Origin: Hexactinellida sp. DTS-2022
Taxonomy: Eukaryota > Porifera > Hexactinellida
NCBI GenBank assembly: GCA_028753945.1
Contig: JAPNXP010000005.1
Span: forward strand, 2,666,001 to 2,730,000
Direction: 5' to 3'
Length of the DNA: 64,000 nucleotides
Position numbers and translations under genes: made by a program. The notes under the pieces are model-generated. The model was not told the origin of the DNA and searched no databases. It saw nothing but the letters and a program-made list of their open reading frames with translations. Shown piece by piece: positions 63,880-64,000 of the stretch. How positions within the stretch are numbered: the first letter of the stretch is position 1; each line of letters starts with the position of its first letter.

Positions 63880-64000
63880 CTATTCCTAAAGTCCATCTAT
63901 TACCGCATCATCATGTTAACGCGTCTAACTATGTTAAAAACAGGCTATAAAAACACGATAATACCCCCTAAAAATAGCGATTAAGTATTCAACTGATGAC
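63880..64000. mobile_element. 3' subterminal part of a P-like element, cut by window end
   Basis: The reverse complement of 63915-63985 (ATCGTGTTTTTATAGCCTG, AACATAGTTAGACGCGTT) matches 28095-28170 inside P-type MITE 2. From the MITE spacing, the terminus and TSD should lie about 210 bp past the window. Confidence 0.65.

Overview
The window is animal nuclear DNA. It is AT-rich and split-gene (FN3 exons with GT-AG borders), and it carries metazoan-type DNA transposons (P/THAP9-like, ZMYM/DUF4371-type hAT, ZBED5-type hAT, PIF/Harbinger, pogo/Tc1-type MITEs, Helentron-like elements), a LINE RT scrap, and one conserved eukaryotic housekeeping gene, WDR3. A sponge or another early-branching marine invertebrate would fit, but I cannot assign the species. 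No rRNA, ordinary tRNA, CRISPR or bacterial-type operon was seen. Almost everything except WDR3 is transposable-element material, so the main signal is who inserted into whom, read from target-site duplications (TSDs).

0-6.5 kb: AT-rich DNA, a hAT MITE, a reversed unit of a palindrome-bearing repeat family broken by a P-type MITE (2866-3340), and a decayed P-transposase fragment (4540-5345). 6.5-18.5 kb: a nested stack. An outer element (6505-18485) holds a P-like transposon (7431-18233, TSD GTACAGT). That holds a hAT (9897-16464, TSD CGTGAATT), which holds a second hAT (12504-15804, TSD ATTGACAA). Inside the last is a segment bounded by two near-identical 198-bp MITEs with exchanged TSDs (12905-15423), carrying two fibronectin type III exons of a host gene. 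19.2-22.0 kb: a tandem array of the palindrome family. 22-26 kb: pogo-type MITEs and WDR3 (23550-25622), the only long uninterrupted host gene. 26-34 kb: a tRNA-like SINE, a second P-type MITE, Helentron-like elements, and a MITE with a 9-bp TSD.

34.1-37.2 kb: a PIF/Harbinger transposon with its two usual proteins, a Myb/SANT-like protein (one in-frame stop) and a HARBI1-like nuclease. About 38.4-58 kb: a very large foldback-like structure. Long inverted arms built of tandem palindromic units flank a central region with a single-frame, roughly 1,078-codon DDE transposase-like gene (two in-frame stops) and an OTU-protease-like gene (two stops). The right arm is split by a second P-like transposon (49726-55255, TSD GTAATAC), which itself contains two Helentron-like elements, one inside the other in opposite orientation. 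58-64 kb: remnants of an integrase-type (KRBA2-like) element, a ZBED5-type hAT and a LINE reverse transcriptase, several MITEs, and the C-terminus of a further P-like transposase whose end probably lies just beyond the window.

Four complete P-type insertions (two long, two MITEs) share related termini and perfect 7-bp TSDs, so the long elements and the MITEs belong to one family. The most novel candidates are the foldback element with transposase plus OTU protein, and the MITE pair with exchanged TSDs that delivered host FN3 exons into a transposon.
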